Positions 34,424-44,070 of a stretch of 64,000 bases of DNA are shown here, piece after piece. The position numbers were made by a program, and so were the translations under genes. This DNA is from Panacagrimonas perspica (GTDB taxonomy: Bacteria > Pseudomonadota > Gammaproteobacteria > Nevskiales > Nevskiaceae), in contig NZ_SOBT01000011.1 of assembly GCF_004364935.1 (NCBI RefSeq), positions 310,001 through 374,000 on the forward strand, in the 5' to 3' direction. Below the pieces are notes generated by a model. It worked only from the letters and a program-made list of their open reading frames with translations. It was not told the origin of the DNA and did no database searches. The first letter of the stretch is position 1; each line of letters opens with the position of its first letter.

Positions 34424-35166
34424 GGACGGCGTGTCTTGGCCGGTGGGCTCGCCGCATCCGCGGGCAAGGGGAATTCGAGAACGACCTTGGTGCCGCCCTG
34501 CGTGCCGGGCCGCCAGTCGATGGTGCCGCTGAGTTCCTGGGCGCGATTGCGCATGCTCACGGTGCCGCGCCCGCCGGACGCCGGATCGCGCACGAAGCCG
34601 GGACCGTTGTCGGTGACGTCGAGCAGCAGGCGGTCGCCCGCCATGCCCACGCGCATGCGGATGTGCGTGGCGTGGCCGTGGCGCAGCGCGTTGGTCAGCG
34701 CCTCGCGCGCGATGCGGAACAGGTGCAGCACGTGCGCTTCGTCCAGCGAGGGATCCGGAATGTCGGCGTGCTGCTGCCAGTCCAGCGTGCCGCCCATGGC
34801 ATCGAGCCGCTGGCCGGTCTCGTCGCGGATCTGCCCGAGCGCCTCGAGCAGTGTGCAGGCCTCGAGCCGGCTGCGGCTCACGACGTCGCGAAAATCCTGG
34901 ATCACCGCGCGCACGAGATCGGCCTGCTCGGGACGTTCGAGCGTGTGCACCAGGGTCAGCAGCTTGCCGCCGATGTCGTCGTGCAGATCGGACAGCAGCC
35001 GCTGGCGTTCCTGCGCGGCGATGTCGGGGCGCTCGACGACGCGCGCGAGCTGCTGGCGCAGCACATCGCTGTGGCCGTGGGCGGCGCGCAGTGCGCTTCG
35101 AAGCCGCCAGGCCCAGACCGCCAGCGCGCCGGCGATGCACAGCAGGATCACCAGCATCGGGATCAC
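34420..35166 (-). CDS. NarL-type histidine kinase without sensor domain
   Basis: 248 aa. GTG 35166 overlaps the stop of the upstream Ser/Thr kinase (GTGA). One membrane helix (about residues 2-20) precedes a HisKA_3 dimerisation domain with His62 in LLSDLHDDIGGKLL. The HATPase domain has the N box REALTNALRHG and the G1 box DNGPGF. There is no extracytoplasmic sensor domain, so input presumably comes from a partner protein. Likely partner of the LuxR-type response regulator two genes upstream. Longer in-frame starts upstream fall inside the kinase gene and encode low-complexity shadow sequence. Confidence 0.9.
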   Translation of the reverse strand: MIPMLVILLCIAGALAVWAWRLRSALRAAHGHSDVLRQQLARVVERPDIAAQERQRLLSDLHDDIGGKLLTLVHTLERPEQADLVRAVIQDFRDVVSRSRLEACTLLEALGQIRDETGQRLDAMGGTLDWQQHADIPDPSLDEAHVLHLFRIAREALTNALRHGHATHIRMRVGMAGDRLLLDVTDNGPGFVRDPASGGRGTVSMRNRAQELSGTIDWRPGTQGGTKVVLEFPLPADAASPPAKTRRP

Positions 35167-37595
35167 GGCGCCGCTGCCTCGAGGCGCTGCGCGTCGAGCG
35201 TACGGCCGAGTGCGCGATAGGCGCTCGCCAGGCGCTGCGTCGTGAGCCGCGTCAGCGGATGCGCGGCACCCAGGTGCTGCAGTGCCTGCTCGCGGCTGGG
35301 CTCGAGCACCGAGACGGCCGCCACGTTCTTCTTCGCGCGCGACAGGCATTCGCCTTCGTTGGCCGCGAACGTGAGGGTCTGCAGGTGCGAGGGCCCCAGC
35401 GCCTTGTTCGCACGCGACACCAGCGATTCGAAGCGAGGGCAGGCCTCGTCGAGACGATTCAGCTGCATCAGGATCTGGGCGTAGGTGTTGTACTTGGGCA
35501 GCACTTCGGGTCCGTCGGCGAAGCCCTGGCTCTCGGCGGAATCGAGCGCCTGCCTCGACAGATCGGCGGCCTCTTCGAGCTGGTTCTGCTTCTGCAAGAA
35601 CACTGCCAGCGCGCTCATCGCGCTGAGCGTGTAGTGATGATCGGGACCGAGCTGCTCGCGGTATTGCGCGAGCACCGCGCGCATCAGGTCCACCGCTTCG
35701 ATGGATTCGGGATGCTGCGATTGCAGCGCCGCGGCCAGCATGAACTGCGTGGTGATCGTCAGCATGTGCCGCGGCCCGAGTTCGCGGTTCAGGTCGGTCA
35801 TCAGCGCGCGCGTGAGTTTCTCGGATTGCGGCAGGTCGCCCTGCTCGCGCGTGATCGCGGCCTGCGCCAGCCGCGCCTGCAGGGTGTACGGGTGATTCGG
35901 CCCCAGGTTCTCGACCAGCCGCGGGATCAGCAGCGCGTAGTCGGCGAGCGCGCCGGCGCCATCACCGAGCTGGTGGCGCAGCTCGATCTGCTGCGCGGTG
36001 GCGGCAAGGCTCAGCTTGTCGCCGGCGCCGAGCAGGCGCTCTGCGTCGGCGCGCAGCGGCGCGGCGGCATCGGCGGCCTCGCGCGTGCGGCCGAGCGTGG
36101 CGACGGCGCTCAGCGCCTGGCTGCGTGCCTCGATCCACTGGCGCAGCGCCAGTGCATCCCGCGGCGCCTCGGGCCGCAGCAGCGGCTGGAGCTGCGCGAG
36201 CGCGTCGGCATACCGGCCCGCGGCCGCGAGAATCTCGGCGCGCGCCAGGCGAAGACGATCGCGCGTGTAGGCGTCGGCATTGCCGGCGGCGTCGAATGCG
36301 GTCTGCGCCTGGTCGATCAGCGCGAGTCCGCGCTCGACGTCGCCGCTGCGTGCGTAGGTGAGCGCCATCGTCCGCGCCGCGATCGCGCGTACCGGTGGCG
36401 GCATCGATAGATCCGAATCGAGCGACAGTCGCGCGGCGTCGAGAAAATCGCGCAGGTTGCGCGGGCGGCTTTGCGCGGCCTCGGGATCCGATGCGCTCAG
36501 GATGTTCTCGACGAAGGCGTTCGAGGCGTCGAGCTGCAGCGCACGCGTCTCGGCCTCCTGACGGGCCCTGCCTTCGAGCACGGCGAAGCGCAGCGACACC
36601 GCGCTGCCCGCGATCAGCGCGAGCGCGGCGACCAGCAGCGCCGCGGACACGCCGCGATGACGCCGCACGAACAATCCCAGCACGTAGGCGGCACCGGGCG
36701 CACGTGCCTCGATCGGCCGCTGGTCGATCACGCGCTCGAAGTCGACGGCCATTTCCGCAGCCGATCCGTAGCGCCGCGAGGACTCGGTCGCCATTGCCTT
36801 CATGACGACGGTCTCGATGTCGCCACGCGTCGCGGGTACGTGCCGCGACAGTCGCTCGGCACGGCCGGAGCGGATCATCGAGATCGCTTCGATGACGGTG
36901 GACTTCGACAGGCCCGGATATGGCAGGCGGCCGCTCAGCAGTTCGTAGGCGATCACGCCGAGCGAGTAGACGTCGCTGCGCGGATCGCTGCGCTCGGCGC
37001 CGCCGGCGAGCTGTTCGGCGCTCATGTACGGCACCGTCCCCAGCACCTGGCCGACGCGCGTCATCTGCGAGCCGTCGTCCTCGATCATGCGAGCGACGCC
37101 GAAATCGAGAATCTTGGGCTGGCCGTGCGCGTCGACCAGGATGTTGGCCGGCTTCAGGTCGCGATGGACGATGCCGCGAGTGTGCGCGTAGTGCACCGCG
37201 CGGCAGACCGCGGCCATCAGCGCGAGCTTGCCGTGCAGGTCGAGCGCGCGTTCGCGCGCGAAGCTCAGCAGATCGCCGCCGCGCACGTACTCGATCGCGA
37301 GATAGGGCTGCGGGCCTTTCTCGTCGTCGATCAGCCCGGCGGCGTAGAGCCGCGCGATGCCCGGGTGTTCGAGCGGTGCGAGCAGCGCCGCTTCGCGACG
37401 AAATCGCTGACGTGATTCAGACGACAGATCGATGCCGCGGAGCAGCTTGAGCGCGACTTCGCGTGCCGGCTCGGCCTGCTCGGCGAGATACACGCGGCTG
37501 GTGCTTCCCTCGCCGAGCAGCGACAGGATGCGATAGGGCCCGACGCGCGATGGCAGGCCGGCACCATCGCCATGCGTCTGCTCCTGCGCTGTCAT
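35163..37595 (-). CDS. Membrane Ser/Thr protein kinase with periplasmic TPR-like domain
   Basis: 810 aa. Hanks-type kinase domain (about residues 20-295): Gly-rich loop LGEGSTSRVYLAE, ATP lysine Lys50, catalytic loop HRDLKPANIL (His144-Arg145-Asp146), DFG at 164-166, and activation segment GTVPYMSAEQL. All catalytic residues are present. A membrane helix near 312-335 is followed by about 475 residues of helical TPR-like repeats (LGPNHPYTLQARLAQAAI, LGPDHHYTLSAMSALAVF), as in other proteobacterial kinase-TPR proteins. The stop overlaps the histidine kinase GTG. Eukaryotic-type and two-component signalling are thus coded as one unit. Confidence 0.94.
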   Translation of the reverse strand: MTAQEQTHGDGAGLPSRVGPYRILSLLGEGSTSRVYLAEQAEPAREVALKLLRGIDLSSESRQRFRREAALLAPLEHPGIARLYAAGLIDDEKGPQPYLAIEYVRGGDLLSFARERALDLHGKLALMAAVCRAVHYAHTRGIVHRDLKPANILVDAHGQPKILDFGVARMIEDDGSQMTRVGQVLGTVPYMSAEQLAGGAERSDPRSDVYSLGVIAYELLSGRLPYPGLSKSTVIEAISMIRSGRAERLSRHVPATRGDIETVVMKAMATESSRRYGSAAEMAVDFERVIDQRPIEARAPGAAYVLGLFVRRHRGVSAALLVAALALIAGSAVSLRFAVLEGRARQEAETRALQLDASNAFVENILSASDPEAAQSRPRNLRDFLDAARLSLDSDLSMPPPVRAIAARTMALTYARSGDVERGLALIDQAQTAFDAAGNADAYTRDRLRLARAEILAAAGRYADALAQLQPLLRPEAPRDALALRQWIEARSQALSAVATLGRTREAADAAAPLRADAERLLGAGDKLSLAATAQQIELRHQLGDGAGALADYALLIPRLVENLGPNHPYTLQARLAQAAITREQGDLPQSEKLTRALMTDLNRELGPRHMLTITTQFMLAAALQSQHPESIEAVDLMRAVLAQYREQLGPDHHYTLSAMSALAVFLQKQNQLEEAADLSRQALDSAESQGFADGPEVLPKYNTYAQILMQLNRLDEACPRFESLVSRANKALGPSHLQTLTFAANEGECLSRAKKNVAAVSVLEPSREQALQHLGAAHPLTRLTTQRLASAYRALGRTLDAQRLEAAAP

Positions 37596-37654
37596 GAGGT
37601 TCTCGAGGGGGTCAGCCGGAAATCATAGCCGAGCGCTGCATCGGTTCCCGGCGT

Positions 37655-38305
37655 TCACAGGTGCGGATTGATCAGTCCGCGTCGCGTGGCTTCGACCGCC
37701 GCCTGCGCGCGATTGCTGATGTTGAGCTTGCGATAGATGCTCTTGATGAAACCGTGGGCGGTGTTGCGGGTGATGCCCAGGCTCGTGGCGACTTCGGCGA
37801 TCTTGTAGCCCTTGGCGATCAGCGCCAGCGTTTCGCTTTCGCGCGTGGTCAGGTGCTGAGCGGGTGCGCCGGATGCTGAAGGCCCGTCGGCGGCGAACAG
37901 GCGCAGCAGACGCCGTGCGATCTCGGCGGACAGCGGCGGCTCGCCGGCGGCGATGCCGCGCAGCGCGGCGATCGTCCGCTCCCGGGGCTGATCCTTGAGC
38001 AGGTAGCCGCTCGCACCCGCGGTCAGCGCGGGGAACAGGTGCCGATCGTCCGCGTAGATCGTGGTGACGACGCAATGACAGGCAGGCCCGCTGGCGCAGA
38101 TCTCGCGGATCAGGTCGGTGCCGTTGCCGTCCGGCAGGCCCAGATCGATCAGCGCGATCTCCGGTCTTCGCGCCTGCAGGGCGCGCCGCGCCTCGGCCAG
38201 CGTCGCGGTCACCGTGATCTCGATGCCGGTGAAACTCTCGCGCAGCGTCTCGCCGAGCCATTGCGCGAGCGAGGGCTGGTCTTCCACCACGAGCCCGTAC
38301 TTCAT
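37655..38305 (-). CDS. LuxR/NarL-family response regulator
   Basis: 216 aa. The receiver domain has phospho-acceptor Asp54 (IALIDLGLPDG) and Lys104 (YLLKDQ). The C-terminal LuxR helix-turn-helix spans about residues 148-208 (LTTRESETLALIAKGYKIAEVATSLGI... in order). First gene of the operon running to the TonB receptor, 59 bp before the Ser/Thr kinase. Its promoter must lie in the 98-bp gap to the next gene, overlapping the terminator at 38336-38373. Confidence 0.93.
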   Translation of the reverse strand: MKYGLVVEDQPSLAQWLGETLRESFTGIEITVTATLAEARRALQARRPEIALIDLGLPDGNGTDLIREICASGPACHCVVTTIYADDRHLFPALTAGASGYLLKDQPRERTIAALRGIAAGEPPLSAEIARRLLRLFAADGPSASGAPAQHLTTRESETLALIAKGYKIAEVATSLGITRNTAHGFIKSIYRKLNISNRAQAAVEATRRGLINPHL

Positions 38306-38335
38306 CGGAATGCCGATCGTTTTCTCATGCGCTTC

Positions 38336-38373
38336 AAAAAAAGCAGGCCCGGCTGATCATCAGCCGAGCCTGG
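38336..38373 (-). terminator. Intrinsic terminator on the - strand
   Basis: Read on the - strand, AGGCTCGGCTGAT-GATCAGCCGGGCCT forms a GC-rich stem with the self-complementary centre GGCTGAT/ATCAGCC. It is followed by gc and then seven T residues. It lies 30 bp after the stop of the 669-aa lipoprotein gene and directly before the response regulator operon, so it separates the two transcripts. Confidence 0.85.
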
Positions 38374-38403
38374 GTGACGACGCCGCGAAGCGTCAAGAAC
38401 GGA

Positions 38404-40413
38404 TCAGGGCGCGCAGGTTCCGCGCTCGAGGCCGATCACGTAGTCCAGCGACACCGTCGCCTGCGTGACGGGGTCGAGCGCCACGACGTAGGTATAGCCG
38501 TTGGCGGAGACCCGCAGCGCCGATTTCGAATAGAAGAACGGCGCCGAGTCGTGAAGCAGGAACGTATGCGCGTCGGTGAACGTGAAGTTCTGCGAGGCCA
38601 GGTACTGCGCCGGCGTGATGCTCAGGCTGCCGAGCGTCAGGCCGCCGTCGCTGGCGATCGTGAACAGCGTCGGTCCTGCCGGGAGGCTGGCGGTTCCCGG
38701 GCAGTTCAGGGTTTCGCTCCTTGCGAACAGCGCCATCGCGTCGTCGACGAAGTCCTTGGTCGTGGTCGTCGAGCCCGAGACGGCGGTGCTGCAGGTCACT
38801 GGCGCCGCGCCGGCGGTGAACAGGATGGACGCCGAGGACACGCTGCCGTTGTTGAAGATCAGGCTGTAGCTGGGCGGCAAGGCGCTGCCCAGGTCGTCCG
38901 CGCGGCGTTCGAAGCTCACGACGTTGCCGCGGGTGCCGACGATGCCCGGATGTGTGCCGTCCACCACAGCGACACCGTTCACGCTGGACGTGCCGTCCGC
39001 GTTCACGACGATCGTCTGCTGGCCCCGGTCACCGCAACCCACCACGTAGGTGCCCTGGTAGCCCGCGCCGATCAGCGAGGCCAGCGTCGTGCCGCTCACC
39101 GGCGGGACGGTCGTGGAGACCTCGCCGATGCGGAAGTGACCGGTCACGGCGATCGAGTCCGGCAGGTTCACCGCCTGGCCGGTCTTGTAGAGCCGCGCGT
39201 CGAAGCTGCCTTCCACGGCGCCCTCGTAGGTTCCGCCGGGCGTGCGCAGGCCGGCCTTGGTGACGACCAGCGTGCAGTGGAAGCCGGTCGCGCCCAGGGT
39301 GCCCGCGGTGTTGTAGCCGTGACCGGCCGCGAAGCCGATCTCGATGTTGCGCGGACGCGTGACGCCCAGCGCGTCGCCGCAGTCGTAGGTGCCGGGTGCG
39401 TCGGGCAGGTTGCGGAAATTGACGTAGCTGTTGGGCGTGGGCCCGTTGGCGGTGACTTCGTCGAGGAATCCCGCGAGCGTTCCGGCGCTGATCGTGCCGG
39501 GACCCGGGAAGAAGCGCAGCGCATGGCTCTGGGCCGCGCCCTGCACCGTGCCGCTGGTCTCGAAACGCACGCCGGTTTCGTTCGCACCGAGCGCCGTGTC
39601 CGGCGTCTCCCCGACAGGGTCGGGATCGGGGCCAGGACCCGGACCCGGACCCGGACCTGGATCAGGACCAGGGCCGGGACCCGCACCCGGCGCGCGCGGA
39701 ACCGTCGGTTGGGACGCCCGGCTGAAACCATCGAGCGCGGCCTGGTAGGCCTGGGGCGCGGTCAGTCCTTCGCCGGTGGCGGCGGCGATGCCCTGCGCGA
39801 AGGTTTCGAGGAACTGGTCGTAGATGTCGCCGGCGACGCCCGGCGCGATGGATGAGAAGAACGGATCGAACCCGCCCTGCGGATACGCGTAGCCGGCGTT
39901 GTCGAGCACGGTCTTGAGCAGGTCGCGCCCGGCCGGCAGCCCGGTGGCCACGTCCGAGAGCCGCGGCAGCGTCGTGGTGCCATTGCCGAACCAGGTCGCC
40001 ATGTCGGCGCCGGTGGACAGGAAGACGGCGCGCGCGAGCGCGAAGTCGGTCAGCGGCGTGATGTTGGCCGTGGTCGTGGCGCCGGTGACGCCGCTCATCG
40101 AATACAGCGTCAGCAGGTTGGCGGGCCCACCGGCGCCGAGCGTGCCGCCGTTGACGCGCGCCACGCAGGGTAGTGCGGAGGTCGGCAAGGTCAGCGTCCA
40201 GCTTCCGTTGGCCGCAGTCGTCGTGTTGTCGGTGTAGGCGTTGCAGGTCGCCGCGACCGCGCCGCCACTGATCGGCAGGCCGACCGCTGCGACGCCGGTG
40301 ATCGTGCTCCGTGGCATCGCGGGAAAATCGTCATCGTGGTTGGACGAACAGGCAGCGACCGCGGTCAGCGCGAGCAGCGGCAGGCCGTGGCGGAAAAGAC
40401 GTTCGAGCGTCAT
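38404..40413 (-). CDS. Large predicted lipoprotein with Gly-Pro linker, unknown function
   Basis: 669 aa. Signal peptide with lipobox AVAAC (Cys22). An N-terminal part (about residues 30-240) begins with an Ig-like or carboxypeptidase-regulatory-like beta region (ITGVAAVGLPISGGAV), followed by helices. A linker of Gly-Pro-Asp units covers about 242-268. A beta-rich C-terminal part (about 280-669) has several cysteines. No catalytic motif is recognised. Probably surface or periplasmic and anchored. It follows a secreted protein gene by 36 bp and ends at an intrinsic terminator, so the two form a small operon. Confidence 0.85.
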   Translation of the reverse strand: MTLERLFRHGLPLLALTAVAACSSNHDDDFPAMPRSTITGVAAVGLPISGGAVAATCNAYTDNTTTAANGSWTLTLPTSALPCVARVNGGTLGAGGPANLLTLYSMSGVTGATTTANITPLTDFALARAVFLSTGADMATWFGNGTTTLPRLSDVATGLPAGRDLLKTVLDNAGYAYPQGGFDPFFSSIAPGVAGDIYDQFLETFAQGIAAATGEGLTAPQAYQAALDGFSRASQPTVPRAPGAGPGPGPDPGPGPGPGPGPDPDPVGETPDTALGANETGVRFETSGTVQGAAQSHALRFFPGPGTISAGTLAGFLDEVTANGPTPNSYVNFRNLPDAPGTYDCGDALGVTRPRNIEIGFAAGHGYNTAGTLGATGFHCTLVVTKAGLRTPGGTYEGAVEGSFDARLYKTGQAVNLPDSIAVTGHFRIGEVSTTVPPVSGTTLASLIGAGYQGTYVVGCGDRGQQTIVVNADGTSSVNGVAVVDGTHPGIVGTRGNVVSFERRADDLGSALPPSYSLIFNNGSVSSASILFTAGAAPVTCSTAVSGSTTTTKDFVDDAMALFARSETLNCPGTASLPAGPTLFTIASDGGLTLGSLSITPAQYLASQNFTFTDAHTFLLHDSAPFFYSKSALRVSANGYTYVVALDPVTQATVSLDYVIGLERGTCAP
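39609..39690. repeat. Gly-Pro-coding hexanucleotide tandem repeat
   Basis: Repeated ggaccc/ggacct-type hexamers on the + strand encode the (Gly-Pro/Asp-Pro)n linker of the overlapping lipoprotein gene. Such a tract could vary in copy number by slippage, changing linker length without breaking the frame because the unit is six bases. Confidence 0.75.
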
Positions 40414-40449
40414 GGGCGAGGCGATCCGGAAAATGGGGAGAGTGGGAAC

Positions 40450-41472
40450 TCAGCGATTGGCCGCGAGCGTGCCGACGAGCGCCGTGGCGGCTTCGCCGAT
40501 CAGCGCCTGATAGGTGCTGCGGTAGTTGTCTTCGTTCGAAACCGCGACCTCGTTGGCCTTGTTCTTCTCGGCGGCGCTGCTGCCGAGCAGGCTGCCGACG
40601 GCGTTGAACATGCCGTCGGCACGCTTGGTTTCGGCAGTGGTGGTCTCGGTCAGCGCAAACAGGTCGGCCACCGGCGAGACCAGCGGCTCGTCGAGATACA
40701 CGGCGCCCGTGTGGCGCGGCCGCTTGCTGTTGGTGAACGTGCGCTTGCCGGCGGAGGTGACGAACTGGATCTGCGTTTCTTCGGCGACCAGCAGCGGCTT
40801 GGCGTCGATGGAGACGCGCGCCTTGCCGGCGATGCCGGCGAGCAGTCCGTTCTTCGTCGCCGAGGTTTCGCCGAAGCTGACGAGGTAGTTCACGTGCAGC
40901 AACGTGGCGCCGACCGCCTTGGCGAGTTCGCCCTCGCGATCGCCGCGCGCCTGGTTCTGCACGTCGATGCGCTGCCGCAGGTCGCCGCGGGCCTTGCCAG
41001 AGGCGATGAACACCTTCATGCCGGCGGGCGCGAAGATCCGGCTCAGCGAGGGCTGGCTGTCGACGATGCTGCCGTCGGAGAACAGGAACGGTGCGGGCTG
41101 GCCGTATTTCCCGGCCAGCTCCTGGTAGATCGGTTGCGACTGCAGCGCCGCGCTGTCCATCACCTGGAAGCCGGCGGCGGTGAGTGCCGACACCGTGTCG
41201 GCATAGGCCTGGTCGGTGATCGCCTGCAGGCTGGCGTCGCTCACGCCGACGAGGTGCGTGGTGATCGCGGCGCTGGCGCCGCCCGCGCGGCCCTGCGCAT
41301 GGATCTGGGTGTAGAACTCGACGCCGAACTCGGCGATGACGACCTGGGTCTGCCCCTTGATCGAACCGGCGTTGTCCTTCGCGATGTCCGGCGCGGCCTG
41401 CGCGGTGGCGACGGACAGCGGGAGCAGCAGCGCCAGCAGCGGGCGCGAGAGGTGTCGCGTGAAAGGAAGCAT
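40450..41472 (-). CDS. Secreted protein of unknown function
   Basis: 340 aa. Signal peptide residues 1-27 (ending ATAQAAP). The mature protein shows alternating strands and helices without transmembrane segments, e.g. TQVVIAEFGVEFYTQIHAQG, SLSRIFAPAGMKVFIASGKA and a helical C-terminus that includes NEDNYRSTYQALIGE. No family is recognised. It is 36 bp upstream of the large lipoprotein gene and probably co-transcribed, so the pair may act together at the cell surface. Confidence 0.85.
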   Translation of the reverse strand: MLPFTRHLSRPLLALLLPLSVATAQAAPDIAKDNAGSIKGQTQVVIAEFGVEFYTQIHAQGRAGGASAAITTHLVGVSDASLQAITDQAYADTVSALTAAGFQVMDSAALQSQPIYQELAGKYGQPAPFLFSDGSIVDSQPSLSRIFAPAGMKVFIASGKARGDLRQRIDVQNQARGDREGELAKAVGATLLHVNYLVSFGETSATKNGLLAGIAGKARVSIDAKPLLVAEETQIQFVTSAGKRTFTNSKRPRHTGAVYLDEPLVSPVADLFALTETTTAETKRADGMFNAVGSLLGSSAAEKNKANEVAVSNEDNYRSTYQALIGEAATALVGTLAANR

Positions 41473-41615
41473 TCGGAGGGGCGGGCTCGTGACGACGGAG
41501 AACTAAGGTCGTCGCTGATGCCCGACAGGGGCCACCCCCTGTTCTGGGGGTGCTCGCCGCGCGGTGCGGATGCGCAGATGTGCGGTCGCGGGTAGACGTG
41601 CCGCGGACAGCAAAA

Positions 41616-41676
41616 GCCCCGGACTTCGTCCGGGCTACGAGAGGCGCTTCCCCGTAGCCCGGACGAAGTCCGGGGC
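41616..41676. repeat. REP pair in tail-to-tail order, ACGAAGT class
   Basis: Here the arm order is reversed relative to other copies: first GGACTTCGTCCGGGCTACG, then CGTAGCCCGGACGAAGTCCG, with only about 13 bp between. The GTAG heads face each other. It lies 9 bp beyond the ettA stop codon. The remaining 140 bp up to the start of the secreted protein gene hold nothing else recognised. Confidence 0.8.
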
Positions 41677-41684
41677 TTGTGACA

Positions 41685-43346
41685 TCAGGCCAGCTTCTTG
41701 TGCCGCGACTTGCGGTTCACGCCCGGCTCGCTGCCGGTACGACGACGGAAGTCGTCTTCGTATTCGCGGTAATTGCCTTCGAGATACACGATCTCGCCGG
41801 AGTCCTCGAACGCGAGGATGTGCGTCGCGACGCGATCCAGGAACCAGCGATCGTGCGAGATCACGAGCGCGCAGCCGGAGAAGTCGAGCAGCGAATCCTC
41901 GAGCGCGCGCAGCGTTTCGACGTCCAGGTCGTTGGTCGGTTCGTCGAACAGCAGCACGTTGCCGCCGGAGAGCAGCATCTTGGCCAGGTGCAGACGGTTG
42001 CGCTCACCACCCGACAGGTCCTTCACGCGCTTCTGCTGCGAGTCGCCCTTGAAGTTGAAGCGGCCGATGTAGGCGCGCGCCGGCATCTCGAAGTTGCCGA
42101 TGCGGACCAGGTCGCTGCCGCCCGAGATTTCCTGGAACACGGTCAGATCGCCGTTGAGCGCGTCGCGGCTCTGGTCGACGTAGCCGAGCTTCACGGTCTC
42201 GCCGATGCGGATCGTGCCCTCGTCCGGCTTTTCCTGGTCGAGCAGCATGCGGAACAGAGTGGTCTTGCCGCGGCCGTTGGCGCCGATGATGCCGACGATG
42301 GCGCCCTTGGGCACCGTGAAATCCAGGCCCTTGTAGAGCCAGCGATCGCCGTACTTCTTGCCGACGTTGCTGACCTCGATGACGACGTCGCCCAGGCGCG
42401 GGCCGGGCGGGATGTACAGCTCGTGCGTCTCGGAGCGCTTCTGGAATTCCTGGCTCGCCATTTCCTCGTAGGCCTTGAGGCGCGCCTTGGACTTGGACTG
42501 CCGGCCCTTGGCGTTCTTGCGCACCCACTCCAGCTCTTCCTTCATCGCCTTGGTGTGCGCGTCCTCCTGCTTCTGCTCGGTCTCGAGACGATTGCTCTTC
42601 TGCTCGAGCCAGGACGAGTAGTTGCCCTGCCAGGGGATGCCGTGCCCGCGGTCGAGTTCGAGGATCCAGCCGGCGACGTTGTCGAGGAAATAGCGGTCAT
42701 GCGTGACCGCGATGATCGTTCCCGGGAAATCCTTCAGGAACTTCTCGAGCCACGCGACGGATTCCGCGTCGAGATGGTTGGTCGGTTCGTCGAGCAGGAT
42801 CATGTCGGGCTTGGACAGCAGCAGCCGGCACAGCGCGACGCGGCGACGCTCGCCGCCGGACAGGCGCGTGACGTCGGCGTCCCAGGGCGGCAGGTTCAGC
42901 GCTTCACCGGCCTTGTCGAGCACGACGTCGATGTTCTCGCCGCCGCCGGCCGCGAGCTTGGACTCCAGCTCGGCCTGCTTGGCTGCGAGCTTGTCGAAGT
43001 CCGCGCCTTCCTCGGCGTAGGCCGCGTAGACGGCGTCGAGCTGCGCCTGCACGTCGGTGACGTCCGAGAGCGCTTCCATGACGTTCTCGCGCACGTTCTT
43101 CGCAGGATCGAGCTGCGGTTCCTGCGGCAGGTACCCGACCTTCAGGTTGGGCGCCGGGCGCGCTTCGCCGATGAACTCCTTGTCGATGCCCGCCATGATC
43201 TTGAGCAGGGTCGACTTGCCGGCGCCGTTGTAGCCGAGCACGCCGATCTTGGCGCCAGGGAAGAACGACAGCGAGATGTTGCGAAGGATTTCCTTCTTCG
43301 GCGGGACGATCTTGCCCACCTTGTGCATCGTGTAGACGTATTGCAT
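41685..43346 (-). CDS. ettA: Energy-dependent translational throttle A (ABC-F ATPase)
   Basis: 553 aa (E. coli EttA is 555). Two ABC domains in tandem: first Walker [13 protein letters not shown] with signature [11 protein letters not shown], second Walker [12 protein letters not shown] with signature [11 protein letters not shown]. Both have [14 protein letters not shown] Walker B-D-loop segments. It binds the ribosomal E site and gates elongation according to the ADP/ATP ratio. ATG 43346 gives the characteristic start [12 protein letters not shown]; in-frame codons farther upstream run into dinB on the other strand. Divergent from the DinB-family gene. Confidence 0.96.
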   Translation of the reverse strand: MQYVYTMHKVGKIVPPKKEILRNISLSFFPGAKIGVLGYNGAGKSTLLKIMAGIDKEFIGEARPAPNLKVGYLPQEPQLDPAKNVRENVMEALSDVTDVQAQLDAVYAAYAEEGADFDKLAAKQAELESKLAAGGGENIDVVLDKAGEALNLPPWDADVTRLSGGERRRVALCRLLLSKPDMILLDEPTNHLDAESVAWLEKFLKDFPGTIIAVTHDRYFLDNVAGWILELDRGHGIPWQGNYSSWLEQKSNRLETEQKQEDAHTKAMKEELEWVRKNAKGRQSKSKARLKAYEEMASQEFQKRSETHELYIPPGPRLGDVVIEVSNVGKKYGDRWLYKGLDFTVPKGAIVGIIGANGRGKTTLFRMLLDQEKPDEGTIRIGETVKLGYVDQSRDALNGDLTVFQEISGGSDLVRIGNFEMPARAYIGRFNFKGDSQQKRVKDLSGGERNRLHLAKMLLSGGNVLLFDEPTNDLDVETLRALEDSLLDFSGCALVISHDRWFLDRVATHILAFEDSGEIVYLEGNYREYEDDFRRRTGSEPGVNRKSRHKKLA

Positions 43347-43514
43347 GGCTTCTCGGTACGGGTGCGGGGCCTGGCGTCGACGGCAGCGCGACGCGGATCC
43401 GGCGGGGGGGGCTTCGACGCGTTGCGGGCGCAAGGGCGTCTTGGGGCGGGCATTATCCACGGCGCACCGGGGAATGTTGTACCCCCTGGCCCAAATTCCA
43501 CCCAGGGAGACCGC

Positions 43515-44060
43515 ATGGACCGCTGCGCGAACCTCAGGCTGCTCGCCGAATACAACCGCTGGATGAACGACAAGGTCTACGAGGCTGCCGGCCGCCTCGA
43601 CGCCGGGGCGCTGGCGGCCGATCGCGGGGCCTTCTTCGGCTCGATCCTGGGCACCTTGAATCACCTCGTCGCGGCCGACCTGATCTGGCTGGGCCGATTC
43701 CGGGAGCATCCGGCGCGCCCCGCGCTGCTCGACGGGCTGGACGCCTGGCCGGTCCCGGCCTCGCTCGATCACCTGCTCTACGCGGATTTCGCCGAGTTGC
43801 GCGGGCATCGCCGAAGGCTCGATGCGCTGATCGTGGACTGGGCCGCCGCGCTGCGGGAGCCGGATCTCGACATCCCGCTGGAATACCGCAATACCCGGGG
43901 CGTGCTCGCCAGGCGCGATCTGGGCAGCCTGGCCGTGCACCTGTTCAACCACCAGACCCATCACCGCGGGCAGGCGACGACCTTGCTGACGCAGGCGGGT
44001 GAGGATGTGGGCGTCACCGACCTGCTGATGCTGATTCCGAATCTGGCGGAGATCGGCTGA
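43515..44060 (+). CDS. DinB-family metal-binding protein
   Basis: 181 aa four-helix protein of the DinB/YfiT group. Metal ligands are provided by NHLV (about residue 50) and the C-terminal H-x3-H motif in FNHQTHHRGQATT. Members act as thiol-dependent transferases or are of unknown role; no substrate can be assigned. A good Shine-Dalgarno (agggaga) lies just before ATG 43515. Divergent from ettA, with a 168-bp gap between the start codons. Confidence 0.85.
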   Translation: MDRCANLRLLAEYNRWMNDKVYEAAGRLDAGALAADRGAFFGSILGTLNHLVAADLIWLGRFREHPARPALLDGLDAWPVPASLDHLLYADFAELRGHRRRLDALIVDWAAALREPDLDIPLEYRNTRGVLARRDLGSLAVHLFNHQTHHRGQATTLLTQAGEDVGVTDLLMLIPNLAEIG

Positions 44061-44070
44061 AGGGGGTGTT

